Assembly: GCA_016748015.1 (NCBI GenBank)
Contig: JAAOMT010000128.1
Span: forward strand, 2,485,584 to 2,549,583
DNA from: Geosiphon pyriformis
Taxonomy: Eukaryota; Glomeromycota; Glomeromycetes; Archaeosporales; Geosiphonaceae
Direction: 5' to 3'
Length of the DNA stretch: 64,000 nucleotides
Shown here: piece after piece, positions 43,917 to 54,460 of the stretch
Layout: every line of letters begins with the position of its first letter
How positions within the stretch are numbered: the stretch's first letter is position 1
Notes under the pieces: model-generated
Seen by the model: only the letters and a program-made list of their open reading frames with translations
Database searches by the model: none
Told to the model about the DNA's origin: nothing
Translations under genes and position numbers: made by a program

Positions 43917-44605
43917 ATAATCTCCTCTTTAAGACTGAGCTCCGTCGAAGTCCAAGCACTATCTGTAATATTGAGATAGTAATCTAAAATAATTGAAGTA
44001 ATCTGGTCTGAAAATTGTTGAAATTTCAGTTCTGTGAGTTTGCCAATGTATTGGACTTTCATTGGTTGCAGTATTAGATTTTGTAGAACATTTTCACAAG
44101 TATTAAACAAGTTATAGAGTCTAAGAGCCACTCTAAGTTTGTAGTGAGTGTTTGTTGATCCAGCTGCTGTTTTGAATTTATTGTGGATTTGTTTTTGTAT
44201 AACTTCAGAAGTGAGATTTGTTGCTTCAAGTTCCAGTTTTCGTTCATAAAGTGTTTTTCCAATTTGAAAGTATTTATAGATAGGGGTGTGTTCATTGTTC
44301 TGTTCATTAAGAAGTAGTAGAAGTTTTTGTTGTATTGTAGTATTTGGTGGAATGTTAATAGGGGCAATTAAAAGATTTTCTTCTAGTACCTGCTTCAAAA
44401 GTCTTGGTAATCTATTCTCAGAGTGACTTCTTGTTTTTCTTCTATAGAGGTGATAGTTCTGTAAATGATTTGCTACTGGGGCTGTGGTTTCTTTCTGAAT
44501 GTAATTAATTTGACTTCCATTAATCGTTATAGATAAGTCAGGAAGTGTTTTCAAGATTAACATTAATTTTTGGGATATTTGTTGAATATTTCGAGGAATA
44601 ATCAT
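43898..44605 (-). CDS. element B terminal ORF after integrase, unknown function
   Basis: A 235-residue open frame starting MIIPRNIQQISQKLMLIL, separated from integrase by about 300 bp and running 19 bp into the LTR. It is helix-rich and Leu/Gln/Asn-rich, without transmembrane segment, signal peptide or recognised catalytic motif, so it does not look like an envelope gene. 'YKYFQIGKTLYERKLELEA' aligns with 'LSYGRQLELYGRLGEII' of element H, and the C-terminal 'TELKFQQFSDQITSIILDYY' with 'STKDFNKLVSFELDKTLHIN'. Conservation of this frame in B and H while pol decays is notable. It could be an accessory protein or an RNA-binding factor; I do not know. Confidence 0.55.
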   Translation of the reverse strand: MIIPRNIQQISQKLMLILKTLPDLSITINGSQINYIQKETTAPVANHLQNYHLYRRKTRSHSENRLPRLLKQVLEENLLIAPINIPPNTTIQQKLLLLLNEQNNEHTPIYKYFQIGKTLYERKLELEATNLTSEVIQKQIHNKFKTAAGSTNTHYKLRVALRLYNLFNTCENVLQNLILQPMKVQYIGKLTELKFQQFSDQITSIILDYYLNITDSAWTSTELSLKEEIMLPVEF

Positions 44606-46110
44606 GATAAAATTGACTAATGAATAAAGAAAATAATTTTTGGATATGGGGTTTTTATTTGTTTTTGGTTTTGGGTGTTTGGTAATTATTTACTATTTTT
44701 GTCTTTATGTTTTTATTAGAGAATTATTGTAAAATTTAAGTGTTCAAGTTTGGTTGTTGTTCTATTATAATTATTGGTTCTAAATTTCGGGGAATATCTT
44801 CAGAATTAATTAAAGGAGAATGTGTACCAATTTGTGGAATTAATGGTTCAGGATTGTTTCTGGAATGATAGTGTTTCAATCTGTCTTTATGTGCAACTTT
44901 TGCTAATATTTTGTCATCAAGTTTTAACTTATATAATCCATTGCCTAGAATTTCGTGAATATAAAATGGTCCATCCTATTTGTTTTCAAATTTCCCACTC
45001 CATTGTTTTTCAGCCTTAGTTCTGTGTAAGAGAATTTTATTTCCAACTTTAAATTTATTGGTAATAGGTGATAATTTGTTATCATGTCTTTCTTTTTGTT
45101 GAGCTTGGGAATGTTCAATATGAGTTGCTGCTATTTTTCTTTTTCCTTCTAGTGTACTAAGAAGAGTGTAGGCTCTTCTTTGGAATGTCTCTTGAAAGTT
45201 TTCTTCATTGATTGGTTGCACTGGGTATGTTTCCACTGTGAAATTAATTGGTAATATTGCTGTCTTTCCATAAGTAAGATCAAATGGTATGTGTTTCATA
45301 GTATCTTGTTTTAGTGTTCTGTATGCTAGTAACACTGATGAAATAAAGATATCCCATTCCTGCTCAAAGTCTGTTAAGACTTTGGTTAGAGATTCACACA
45401 ATGTTCTGTTGAAACATTCTACAAGTCCATTTGTTTGAAGGTAATAAGGTAATGATAGAGGTCTTTTGACATTGAACTGTTCATAAATTTCTTGTATCAA
45501 GTTGTTCACAAAATGTGTTCCTTGATCAAATAAGAGTTTAATTGGGCATCCATGTCTACAGATAATGTCTTCATAGATGAAATTTGCTACTGATTTTGCA
45601 TCTACTCTTTGGATGGCTCTAGCTTCAGGCCATTTGGTAAGATAATCCACTGCAACTGCAATATAATAATTTCCTTGGGTTGTGATAGGTAATGGTCCGA
45701 CTAAATCAATTCCAACTCTGTCAAAAAGTTGTCCAACTTTGATTGAATTTAAAGGTTCTGTGGGGCGAGTTCCTTCTTTTCTTTAACAATTATCACAAGA
45801 TTCTACATATTGTCGAATGTTTTTTTGCATGTGAGGCCAAAAATAATGTTCAAGAGTTCTTTGAATTGTTCCCTCTTTTCCCAAGTGTGCTGAAGACGGA
45901 TCTGTGTGCATGTTGTATAAAATTGTTTTTTTTTCATTCTCTTGTACTAATCTGAGTGGCTGGTTTGGTTTTCTGTGATTTTTATAATAGATTTTGTTCT
46001 AGTGTATGAAATATTGTTTTAATTGGTGTTGTAAGCAGAGTTTTTCACTTGGAGACCAGTTTTCTGACATGGTAAGAGTCTCCAAATAATTTTTAAGATT
46101 GCTGTAGTTT
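44606..46110 (-). pseudogene. element B integrase
   Basis: Zinc-binding N-terminus: 'MHTDPSSAHLGKEGTIQRT' with paired His and 'CDNC*RKEGT' with paired Cys (HHCC; the stop fits CAA to TAA). Catalytic core: 'VGIDLVGPLPITT' (D), 'LLFDQGTHFVNNL' (D) and 'TNGLVECFNRTL' (E), so the D,D-35-E triad is complete; most of it lies in the open piece 44976-45650. C-terminus: 'FKVGNKILLHRTKAEKQW' then a GPF-type block 'DGPFYIHEILGNGLYKL' after a stop. It would insert the cDNA with 4-bp staggered cuts, agreeing with the duplications seen. No chromodomain recognised. Confidence 0.88.
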
Positions 46111-46620
46111 CTGGGATCCATTCTTGTTTGGTTATTTTGTTGATAAGTTGGTAAGTTGTGATGGAATTGTTGTTGGTATTAATCTTGTCTTATTCTTGAG
46201 AGGCTATCAACATTGGTATGTAGTTTTTCTGGTTTGTGGTGTACAATATATCTGTAGTCTGCTAGGAAGTCATTCCATCAAAACTGTTTGGCATTTTGTT
46301 CAGTTTTCTTTTTATTAAGCCATTTGAGGCCAATATTGTCCATTATTATGTCAAATTCTTTTTCATTCTTCAGATATTGTTGAAAATGTTTAAGAGCCCA
46401 AATAACTGCAGCAGCTTTTAATTCAATTAAGCCATATTTGAGTTCTATTAGCTTGAGTGTTCTGCTGGCATAGGCAATAATTTGTTCTTGGCCATTTTTA
46501 TCCAATTGTGATAAGATGGCACCAAATGCTATGTGTGAGACATCAGTGGCTAATTGGAATCGTTTGTTGAAGTCTGGATAAGCAAGAACTGGGGCTGTTG
46601 TCAATTTTGTTTTGAGAATT
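46111..46620 (-). pseudogene. element B RNase H
   Basis: The open piece 46278-46604 reads 'APVLAYPDFNKRFQLATDVS', 'AFGAILSQLDKNGQEQIIAY', 'LIELKAAAVIWALKHFQQYL' and 'FDIIMDNIGLKWL'. Asp of ATDVS, Glu of LIELKA and Asp of MDN give the RNase H core. A stop after 'NAKQF' (TGG to TGA type) precedes 'VDSLSRI', the usual boundary to integrase. Confidence 0.85.
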
Positions 46621-47560
46621 TCAAAAGCTTTTTGTTGTTCTTTAGTCCATTTGTATGGTATGTTTTTGTTGATAAGATAATTGAGTGGTTTGGCAATTTC
46701 TGAGAATCCTTTTATGAATTTTTAATAGTAAGAGACTAATTCCACAAATTCTCTTAGTTCTGTAGTATTTCTGGGGGTTTGAAGGTTTTTGACAGCACTG
46801 ATTGTTCCTGGATTTGGTTTGATTCTATCTTTACTAACTATGTGTCCAAGAAAGATCAAGCTTGTTTTTCCAAAGTGACATTTCTCAATATTTAACTTTA
46901 ATCCTGCTTTCTGTAATCGTTGAAAAACTTCTCGCAAGTGAATGAGATGGGCTTCAAAGCTTGGTGAGTATACATTAGTATTATCAAGATAAACAATTAC
47001 TGATTGCCATAAGAGCCTTTCATAGACAACATCCATGAGTCGCTGAAATGTTGCTGGTGTATTGCAGAGTCCAAAAAGCATAACATTAAACTCATAATTT
47101 CCTCCTTGAGTGGTGAATGCTGTTTTGGGTCTATCTTTTGGGTCCATTTCGACTTGTCAGTATCCACTTTCCAGGTCTAAAGTTGAAAAGAACTTGGCTT
47201 TTCCTAGAGCATTTAGCATGTCATCAATTCTTAGAAAAGAGTAGGCATCTCCAATTGTAACACTATTCAGTTGTCTATAATCAACACAGAATCTGATTTT
47301 TCCATTTTTTTTTTTAACTAAAACTACTGGTGAGGCCCAAGAACTTCTTGATGGTTGAATCAATCCGTTATTGAGCATTTTTTGGACCTTTTCTCTGATA
47401 AATTGGTGGCTGGCAGGTGGCACTTGATAAGCTTGTTGACGTTTTGGTAAAGCATCTCCTGTATGGATCTGATGTTGAACAATGTCTGTTTTTCCCAAGT
47501 CATTGTTGTTTTTTGCAAATATATCTGCAAATTCAGCTATTAATTGTTTCAATTGTCTTT
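46621..47560 (-). pseudogene. element B reverse transcriptase
   Basis: Blocks in order: 'GLIQPSRSSWASPVVLVKK', 'IRFCVDYRQLNSVT', 'FFSTLDLESGY*QVEMDPK' (motif A Asp present; TGG-type stop after GY), 'NVMLFGLCNTPATFQRLMD', 'SVIVYLDNTNVYSPSF' and 'CHFGKTSLIFLGHIVSKD'. The second catalytic Asp of YLDD is Asn, a single G-to-A change that should abolish activity. A stop also follows 'ELVSYY'. Otherwise collinear with element A RT. Confidence 0.9.
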
Positions 47561-48074
47561 GTTGTTGAGGTTCTAAGGGACTCATATTGATTCGAGAGAG
47601 TTTTTCTTCCAACAAGTAGTAGTTTTCAGTGGTGGGAATGATATTTGGATTTGGGAGTAGAGTATGCTTTACAATTTCGATGAAATTAGAGACAATTTGA
47701 GGATTTTCATCTTGAAAAATATTGCTGTGTATGATTCCAATTTCTAATTTGTTTAATAAAACAATAGGGTAATTATTGGAATTGTAGAATGTAACTCGAA
47801 ATTTTTTCATTCCTTTGGGAATATAAACGTTTGGAATTGATATTTCATGCTTCAAACAGATTTGTTTATTGGATTCAAAGATTTGTTGTGTAGTGGTGGG
47901 TTTTGAGCAAGTGTAAATTTCGTGATGTTCTCCAAAAGGTGAAATGGTAATTGGCTGAGGAAGTTGAAGAATCTGGTGAGATTTATTTTGTGTATTAAGA
48001 ACTATGTTTACTGGGACTGTAAATCGTCCAGTTGAACCAAAACCTTGAGTTTCTCTTTCACTTTTTCCCAATTG
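47561..48074 (-). pseudogene. element B connector between dUTPase and RT
   Basis: The open frame 47157-48071 begins at the end of dUTPase ('GKSERETQGFGSTGRFTVPVN', motif 5 within) and runs through a connector of some 150 residues ('CLKHEISIPNVYIPKGMKKF', 'SNNYPIVLLNKLEIGIIHS') into RT. The connector has a beta-rich look and is shared with element A ('INLYIPAKIPIYNN', 'GTTIRYLTTEIE'). I do not recognise a named domain. Confidence 0.6.
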
Positions 48075-48480
48075 NNNNNNNNNNNNNNNNNNNNTGAAAT
48101 GTTGATTAAGGGTAAGTAAATTGCTTGAGCAATTTTTTCAGCATGTTCAATTTTGAATGGTTTGTCTGTCTCATTCTGTAACATGATGGTAATGTCTCCA
48201 GTGTATCCTGCATCTATAACTCCTCCTCTAATATTGATTCCTTTGCTTGCCAATGATGATCTGGAGGCAATTTGAACCATTGCTCCTGGTGGAATTTCAA
48301 GAGCAATTTTGAGATTGATTTTTGTCAAAGACTTTGGTTGGAGAATCAAAGTATCTTTTTCTGGGTATCTTAGGTCATATCCAGCATCAATTTCGTGTGC
48401 TTTTTCTGGTCTGATTCCTTGGCCATGGTTGTCAAAATATTTAAGTTGTAGAGGTGGTTGTTTTTCAAGAAGATAAATGG
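48010..48480 (-). pseudogene. element B dUTPase domain
   Basis: Best preserved dUTPase in the window. Motif 1 'EIDAGYDLRYPEK', motif 2 'VQIASRSSLASKGINIRGG', motif 3 'VIDAGYTGDITIMLQN', motif 4 'AEKIAQAIYLPLI', gap, motif 5 'RETQGFGSTGRF'. The Asp-Ala-Gly-Tyr-Asp of motif 1, the Arg-Ser-Ser of motif 2 and the Asp of motif 3 needed for nucleotide binding and catalysis are present. It trims dUTP pools during cDNA synthesis. The domain sits between the cysteine-rich module and RT, not between RNase H and integrase as in non-primate lentiviruses. Confidence 0.92.
48075..48094. other. assembly gap, 20 N, inside dUTPase of element B
   Basis: The gap lies between dUTPase motif 4 and motif 5. Flanking residues 'IYLPLINIS' and 'LGKSERETQGFGS' are in different registers as drawn, so the true gap is not exactly 20 bases. 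In element A the missing part is about 9 to 12 residues. Confidence 0.9.
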
Positions 48481-49228
48481 AAGTAGTTGGTAGTTCTTCT
48501 ACTAGTTCAGATACTCTAAATTCGATTTCATTTTCATCATTCTCATTTGACAGAGGAATGCTAAGAGCATAACATTCTAAACACCATTGGTCATTACAAG
48601 GCATAACACATTCTTCACACAATTGAATGTTCATTTGCTCTAATCATTGAATTTGAGCTTTTTTGGTCGGATATGTGTGGCTTGCAATTTGGTGGTAGGT
48701 TTCTACTTCATCTTCATAATCAAATCCAGCTAATTTCATGGTATACTCAATATATTCAGCTTCTTTCATTTGGCAGACATCTTCTTGGGTGGCTCCATTG
48801 ATCAATGCCATTGTTAGATCAAAAATCATTTCAGCATCATGAGGGTAGTGGTAAAGTTTATTGAGAGCACTGTTGTATACTGCATCAAATGGTGTTCCTC
48901 TTCTGACTTTTTCCGAAATTGATAGAGCATATTGACAGGTTTGATCATATACTTCTCCTCTCATTGCTACATTAATCCAATTGCATTCTTCTGGTAGCAT
49001 TTCTCCACATGTAAGACAAGATATGTTGTTCTATTTTCCACTTCTTTTTGGAGATCCAAATCGTTCTCTATGGCATGCTTTGCAAAAGTAACAGGTATGA
49101 GTTTCATATTCCTCTTCTGGAAAAATACATGCTCCCATTGATGAAAGTTTTTTGTTGCAATCTTTGCATTTGAGTGGAATATAGGGTGGTTGTTTTCATG
49201 GTTCTGGTGTAGAATATCTAACTTTTTT
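48481..49228 (-). pseudogene. element B cysteine-rich module and linker
   Basis: Minus-strand pol register: 'YIPLKCKDCNKKLSSMGACI', 'CYFCKACHRERFGSPKR', a stop, 'NISCLTCGEMLPEECNW' and 'CQYALSISEKVRRGTPFDA', then the helical 'GATQEDVCQMKEAEYIEYTM' and 'LCEECVMPCNDQWCLECYAL' before dUTPase. The cysteine pairs match those in element A one to one. The open frames 48644-49000 and 48008-48634 cover most of it. Probably zinc-binding by pattern; function unknown. Confidence 0.65.
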
Positions 49229-49810
49229 CTATTCCCTTGATTCTTCAAAAATCTCTTGTTCGGTTTTTTCAGCCCAATTGGATGTTGATCCAAAAGCCAT
49301 GTAGGTTTCAGTAAGTGGCATTTTTTTCTCCTCTTCAAATTCAAATATTGGAGCTTTTTCTGATCGTTTGTTAAAGATATCACAGGTTGCAAGTACTATG
49401 GTATATTGTCTTTGGTATGAGATTTTAAGTTCTTGAGTTTCCCAGTTCAGGTTTGCATTAGCCTTAAGAAGCCAATCATTTCTGACTAGAGCTTGGTATT
49501 GGAATGCATCCATAACAAAAACTTTAACTGGAATGGTGATTCCATCAATTAAAAAAGGGAAATCATCAATTTCTCCTACTGAAGTCTTCTTCATACTATC
49601 AGCTGTAACAATAACTGTTTGAGCTGGTCTGTCTACGTTTTGTTTGAGTTGTTGCATCAGCTGGTAAGTGATGATACTTCCAGCTGATCCACTATCTAAG
49701 ATTAAGTGAATGGGTTTTCCTTCCACTGTAGCTTCTGTGTACATAGCAGTAATTGCTTTCTGTTCATTGACTGCTGCATTACTAAGCAGAAATGATGATT
49801 CATTTGCTTC
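49229..49810 (-). pseudogene. element B aspartic protease
   Basis: The open frame 49229-49744 opens with 'MYTEATVEGKPIHLILDSGS', so D-S-G-S-A is intact, and continues 'IITYQLMQQLKQNVDRP', 'KKTSVGEIDDFPFLIDGI' and 'YQALVRNDWLLKANANLNW'. This is the retropepsin-like fold that would cleave the polyprotein; the upstream residues to 49810 belong to the same frame. A later out-of-frame open stretch at 48967-49392 overlaps it and is a shadow. Confidence 0.85.
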
Positions 49811-51812
49811 AAATTCAAATGGAAATATATCTGACAGATTAGCATTTTAGGCAATTTGAGCTGGTAGAATGGTGTGATTGGAAGGGTTTGATCTTAGCAC
49901 TGCAACTTCATTTTCAGAAAGTGCAGTTTGTTGAAAATCCGATTTCTCTGGTATTGTAAGATAACTGGGTTGAGTGTGATAGTAATTGGGTCTTTGCTGA
50001 CCCGAATTTTGGGGAACCAACTGGTTATTCTGCAATTAATTTTGGGGTGTAAATTGGTTGTGTTGAACCAATTTTCTTGCTGGTACTTGATATTGTTGAG
50101 TGGATGGTGTCTGATATGGATGAATTGGTAAAGGTTGCTGATATTGTTGCTGCATTGATTATGGAGCTGGTGGATAGTAGTTTTGATTTTGTGGTCTTGG
50201 TGAATAATAGGTTGGTGGTGGAGATTGGTAATAGGATTGTTGTGGTGAAGAGTAATGTTGATTACTCCTGTTTTGTTGGTCTCTTTGTAATTTTCTACAA
50301 TCTCGTTTCCAGTGTCTTGAAATTCCACAATAATAACAATTTTTAGATTGGTTGTTGGATGGTAATCCAAAATTGTTTTGGTTGCGTCATTGTGGTGGTT
50401 GATATCTTTGTGGTTGTTGCTGCTATTGTTGTTGGTTTGTAAAATAGCTTTCAACTTTCCTTGTGAGTTGGTCTATCTTTTCTTCAGCTGCTGAACTGGT
50501 TTCTCCAATTGCAAGGTTTACAAGCTTGGTGTGATTTGCTTCTTCCATTGCCATCTCATAGCTTTTTACATGTCTAATAGCAGTTGCTAAGTCTGCTGGA
50601 GCATGTGGACGGACTTTCTTAATTAGTTTGTCTTTTAACCCTGCTATAAACTGATCCAAAATTTGAGCATCAGAATAGTAGTCATTTGTTTTCAATTGTC
50701 AGATTTGTCTGAAAAATTTGTTAAATCTTCTAAGATAGGTCATAACAGATTCAGATGTTTCTTGTTTGATATTGCGAAAGCAGTTTCTGAGAGTGATAAA
50801 GGTATTGTTGTTGGTGAATTGTTGTAGAAAAGTATCTTTGAATGCTTGCCAGTTTTCAAATGGTTCTTCTAAATTTTCAAACCATTCTCCTGCTGTTCCT
50901 TGGAGAAAGTAGGGAATTGCTTTGAGCATTCTTGCTGCAATCCAACCATTTGCATTTCCTGCTTTTTGAACCTTGTCAAGCCATTCTTGAAGACTGGTAT
51001 CATTGTCTTCACCAGTGAATTCTGGGATTTTTGCAATGTAAGCAGTTGCTATTTCTTCTTCATTTTCTGTAATTTCTTCTGGTTCTGATTCAGTTCTTCA
51101 CTTTCCAAGCTTTCTGAGTGATTACTTTCGTTTTCTTGTAAGTAATCAATGATATTGACACTTGTTGATATTGGTTCCTGCTGTTGAGTAAGATTTCTAG
51201 GTAACTGAAATCTTCTGGTCTGAAAAAACGGCTAAGTGGTGAACTTGGTGTTTGTGGTTGAACAAGTGAAATTAGAAATGGTGTAATAGAAAGTGGTAAT
51301 TTGACACTGGTTCCTTGTTCAGGTGTTTGCAAGTGTTTGGCAGTTGTTTTTTGTAGTGTTGGAGTGTTTGGAATGGTTCTTGAGTATTGCTTCAATCTTT
51401 GTTTGCCTTTGTTGCTTGTTTCTGTCTCTGATTCAAAGTCAAAATTGTATTTAGACTGTACTGGGTATTTTTCTTCACAATACTCAATAATGTTAAAATT
51501 AAGTTCTTGGAAGTAGGTAGCAAGTGTTTCACTGTTCAGGTCTTCTGTTTCCAATTGTGAATAGTGTACTAAATTATTGTAGAGGTTGCTTCTAACTTCT
51601 GAAATGTTGTAGTTTCCAAAAAGTTAATTGTTGATGCGGTTTTCAATGTATTGGTATACTGATTTCTTTACAACTTCAATTCCGTCTGGAATGTTGAATT
51701 TTTGCTTGCAGTGGGTGTAAATTGACTGATAATACTCTAGAGTTGCTGTGTCTGGTGTGGTTGCCACTTTGAATTTGTTGTTGCTGTGTTATTTCTGTAG
51801 GAGAGCACCAAA
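49811..51812 (-). pseudogene. element B gag and leader
   Basis: Pieces on the minus strand: 51090-51554 (N-terminal, 'ETLATYFQELNFNIIEYCEE'), capsid-like core 50423-50929 ('LQGTAGEWFENLEEPFENW', 'LRNCFRNIKQETSESVMTY', 'DLATAIRHVKSYEMAMEEAN'), the knuckle CYYCGISRHWKRDC at about 50296-50337, and a Gln/Pro-rich tail. The order equals element A. Several stops and at least two register changes. The right edge 'gagagcaccaaa' just before the LTR (51802-51812) is the complement of the primer-binding site TTTGGTGCTCTC. Confidence 0.78.
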
Positions 51813-52782
51813 TGTTACCAGAGGTTTTTGGTCTCTTTTTTTAAATGTTGTTGATGCCTGTTTGTTGTGAATTCACGTTTTCTGGATGTGGTTGAACCTC
51901 CAATAACTGAATTTATCTTCAAATTATCTCCTATAATTTGAACTGCTGGGCTTATAAGTGGAATGGCCAATTTCTTACCAGTTACTTTATGTAGTTACAT
52001 TGTAGTAAACATCAACTCTTTCCCAAGAATTGCTCGTCTGGAAGCTTACTGAAATGTATAGTTACTTTGCTGTGAAAGTCAACTCTTCTACAAGAATCTT
52101 GTCTGTAGGCTACCCTAATGATTGTAATAAGAAAAGAAAAGAAAAATAAAAGAAATGTAAAAGAAATAGAATTTTGTCAAGAAAAACGTTTTCTATCCAG
52201 GCCTGGAGTCACTAACAGTTTACTGAAATTGGTAGCTAATCAATTTCAAAATGTTAGTTGGGTTTTGAGGATTTTCCAAGTGCAATAATTTAAAGAATTT
52301 GGTTTTTTAATTTATTTGATATTTTTTTCTTTTTGTGTATGTAGGAATGGTTTTAAGTAATAAATCTAAAGTAAGATACATTTTCCAAAAGAGAAAAGCT
52401 CTTCTTTTATACAACTTGTTGTAGTACTAGTCTATGAACTTGCACTTTTTCTCTTTGCTCAAATTTCGGCGAACTAAAGATATATTTTGATGAACTACAA
52501 GTTATTTCACTGAACTATTGATTAATTTGGGTAAATTATTCATAATTTCGGCGAATTTCTGTAAATTTCGGCGAATTTTTGAATGTACAAAGTTCAGGGT
52601 ATTGTGTAATTTGATCATCCTACTTTCTGTTATACTAATTAGATTATTTTAATTGAATCGTGATATGTGATAATTGATTAAATAATAAATGATAATTTGA
52701 AATAATATTAATATACTAATGAATTATAGGAATTATAAGGGTAATTTCATGCTAATTAATAGCTAAAATTCTACTGATAACA
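51813..52782 (-). repeat. right (5') LTR of element B
   Basis: 970 bp, TGTTACCAGAGG...TACTGATAACA. TATA-like 'tataaaag' on the minus strand about 52408-52415. Upstream in LTR orientation (52455-52590) are repeated AAATTTCGGCGAA units. Compared with the left LTR, the differences noted are mostly transitions. Confidence 0.9.
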
Positions 52783-52786
52783 ACAT

Positions 52787-53061
52787 TTCTCTTAGTTCTA
52801 TAAGACTGCTTTTTATTATTTTATTATTGCTAATTATTGTTTGCTATTTCCATTATTGCTTCATTTTTCTATATTATTACTAGTTATTCTAAGTTTAATT
52901 AATTTTTTTGTGCTATATTATATTCTTATATTTTGTATTGTGTTATCCTAAATTATTACATATTATTTTGTGTTTTTTTATATTATCTTGTATTATTTTA
53001 TGTTATTATATTTTGATCATATTTTTTTATAACTTGGATTGGTTTTTCTACTCAAGTAACA
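52787..53061 (-). mobile_element. right LTR of element E, second part
   Basis: Continues LTR-F after the ACAT duplication: 'attgctaattattgtttgctatttcc' (52844) matches 12550, and 'ttattttgtgtttttttatattatcttg' holds the U3 array. Ends CAAGTAACA at 53061. The following base belongs to LTR-C. Confidence 0.65.
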
Positions 53062-53937
53062 GTGCTTAATAGTTGGTAATATTAGTAATTTTTAAAGGTT
53101 TTGGTTAAGTTCTTTGTATAATGGACAAAAATTCAATTAATGGTTTTTTTTATGTATCTTTTTTTTCCAGCATAATAGCCAGTTTATTTTGGTAGTTATG
53201 CTCTTTTAGTAAGCTATCCTTAAATTTTTATTTTTATTTCTGGGTTTTTTACCAGACTATTCTTGACATCAAATACTCAATGCTTAATTCTTTTAATCAA
53301 TTTAGCAAACGACAAAAAACAAAACAAAAGAAATAAAAAAAATAAAAAAAATAAAAGAAAATAAGAAAAAAAAATAAAAAATTAGTATTTTGTTAATAGT
53401 CATAATCAAGAGCTATTGATTTAGTGTAGTTAAGTATTGAATTCTATTAACATGAAGTGTTAATAGAATAAAAGTGATTAATTTTTTTAATCAAGTAACA
53501 ATAACATGAATTGGATAATAATAGAGAATTTTATTAATATAAAAATAATTTCATTTTAACTTACTATTTTTTGAAGAAAAAAATATTGTTCTAAATTAAT
53601 ATGAACTCTATTGAATTTTTCTGGAGTTATTTTTTCTGTTTTTAATATTTTTGCTATATATATATAATTTATGTTATATAAAATCTTGCATTTTCTTGAA
53701 CAATATGCTCTATTTTTTCTAATAATATGCTTATTGCTAAGTAATATATTATAATTTTTTAACAATATGCTTATTGCTAAACAGTATGCTATAATTTACT
53801 GACAATGTGCCTATTGCTAAGCAATATATTATAATTTTCTAATATTGTACTTACTTGCTAAGTCTTATTCTCCTATTGATTTTATTTTTCTATTTGTTTT
53901 TCTTACTTTCTTTCTTATACTTTTCTATGAGTAATAT
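53062..53937 (-). repeat. left (3') LTR of element C
   Basis: Matches 61709-62314 closely: 'ttaatagttggtaatattagtaattttt' against 'tcaataattgataatattagtaatttct', and 'gttaagttctttgtataatggacaaaaattcaatt' against the same near 61765. It ends 'ctatgagtaata' (53937). U3 array of AATATGCTTATTGCTAAG-type units at 53690-53860; TATA-like 'tatatatata' at 53657-53666. Confidence 0.75.
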
Positions 53938-54460
53938 TATTCCTTTCTTTTAATATTGAGTTCTGTCAAGATCTCTTAAATTTTCTAACTCTATACTAAT
54001 ATGTAAATGAGATTTCAATCTGATGGCAGTTTTTTCTGAATATCTAAAATTAAACTTTGTGTTGATATTATGTATGCATTTTGGTATAATACACTTATTA
54101 TTATTATTAAACCATTTAAGTTTCTGCTTCTGTGAAAAATCTGGAAGCATAATATATTGTTTAAAGTTTTTATTGGAGTTTAAATTATCATTATTGTTAT
54201 TGCCATTGTAAATAGAGTTGGAATCATTGTTGTTGTTATTATTAAAATCTGAATTAGGATTAAATTTTAATTTTAATTTTGAAACACAGCTGTTAATTGG
54301 TTTTTTCTCTTCAAGAATTGAATAAATTGTGTATAGTAGCAGATTGTAAATAAGATTACTATTATCACAATATTTTAAGTTATGAAAAATTAAGCAATAT
54401 TTACAAAGTCTAGTATTTAATTATTCTAAATACTACTCTTGTTTTTCTTAAGTAGGTGTT
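53938..54460 (-). pseudogene. element C dUTPase start and acidic linker
   Basis: The open piece 53950-54150 reads 'KQKLKWFNNNNKCIIPKCIH', then NTKFNFRYSEKTAIRLKSH, matching element A 'ELKWFSNNNE', 'CIHDTNVRFDLRYSRKDAI' (motif 1 region). It stops matching after about 40 residues and passes directly into end-of-element sequence and the LTR, so a deletion joins dUTPase to the 3' end. 54160-54460 is the Asp/Asn-rich linker, as in element A 21780-22050. Confidence 0.65.

Larger units (their letters stand above)
43008..52782 (-). mobile_element. Gypsy element B, full length, minus strand
   Basis: A 9,775-bp LTR retrotransposon with LTRs at 43008-43916 and 51813-52782 and the exact 4-bp duplication ACAT (43004-43007 and 52783-52786). 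Read right to left: gag with knuckle, protease, cysteine-rich module, dUTPase (with a 20-N gap), RT, RNase H, integrase, terminal ORF. It is the only copy in the window with all domains, but RT has YLDN for YLDD and scattered stops make it inactive. It is inserted in LTR-F of element E. Confidence 0.92.
11751..53061 (-). mobile_element. Gypsy element E, old and split by nested insertions
   Basis: Minus-strand Gypsy element with LTR-F at both ends: left 11751-12650 plus 28640-28821, right 42345-43007 plus 52787-53061. Internal segments are 28822-31603, 36207-40180 and 41135-42344. Read right to left they give gag, knuckle region, protease, dUTPase, RT, RNase H, integrase and a post-integrase region. 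All are strongly AT-shifted, without usable frames. Four units inserted later: LINE copy 2, unit D, solo LTR-B and element B. The outer flanks do not show a matching target duplication, so the ends may have been rearranged. Confidence 0.6.

Noticed and set aside
43898..44605. Terminal ORF as a retroviral envelope gene
   Set aside because: No signal peptide, membrane segment, furin-type site or cysteine pattern; composition is that of a soluble helical protein.
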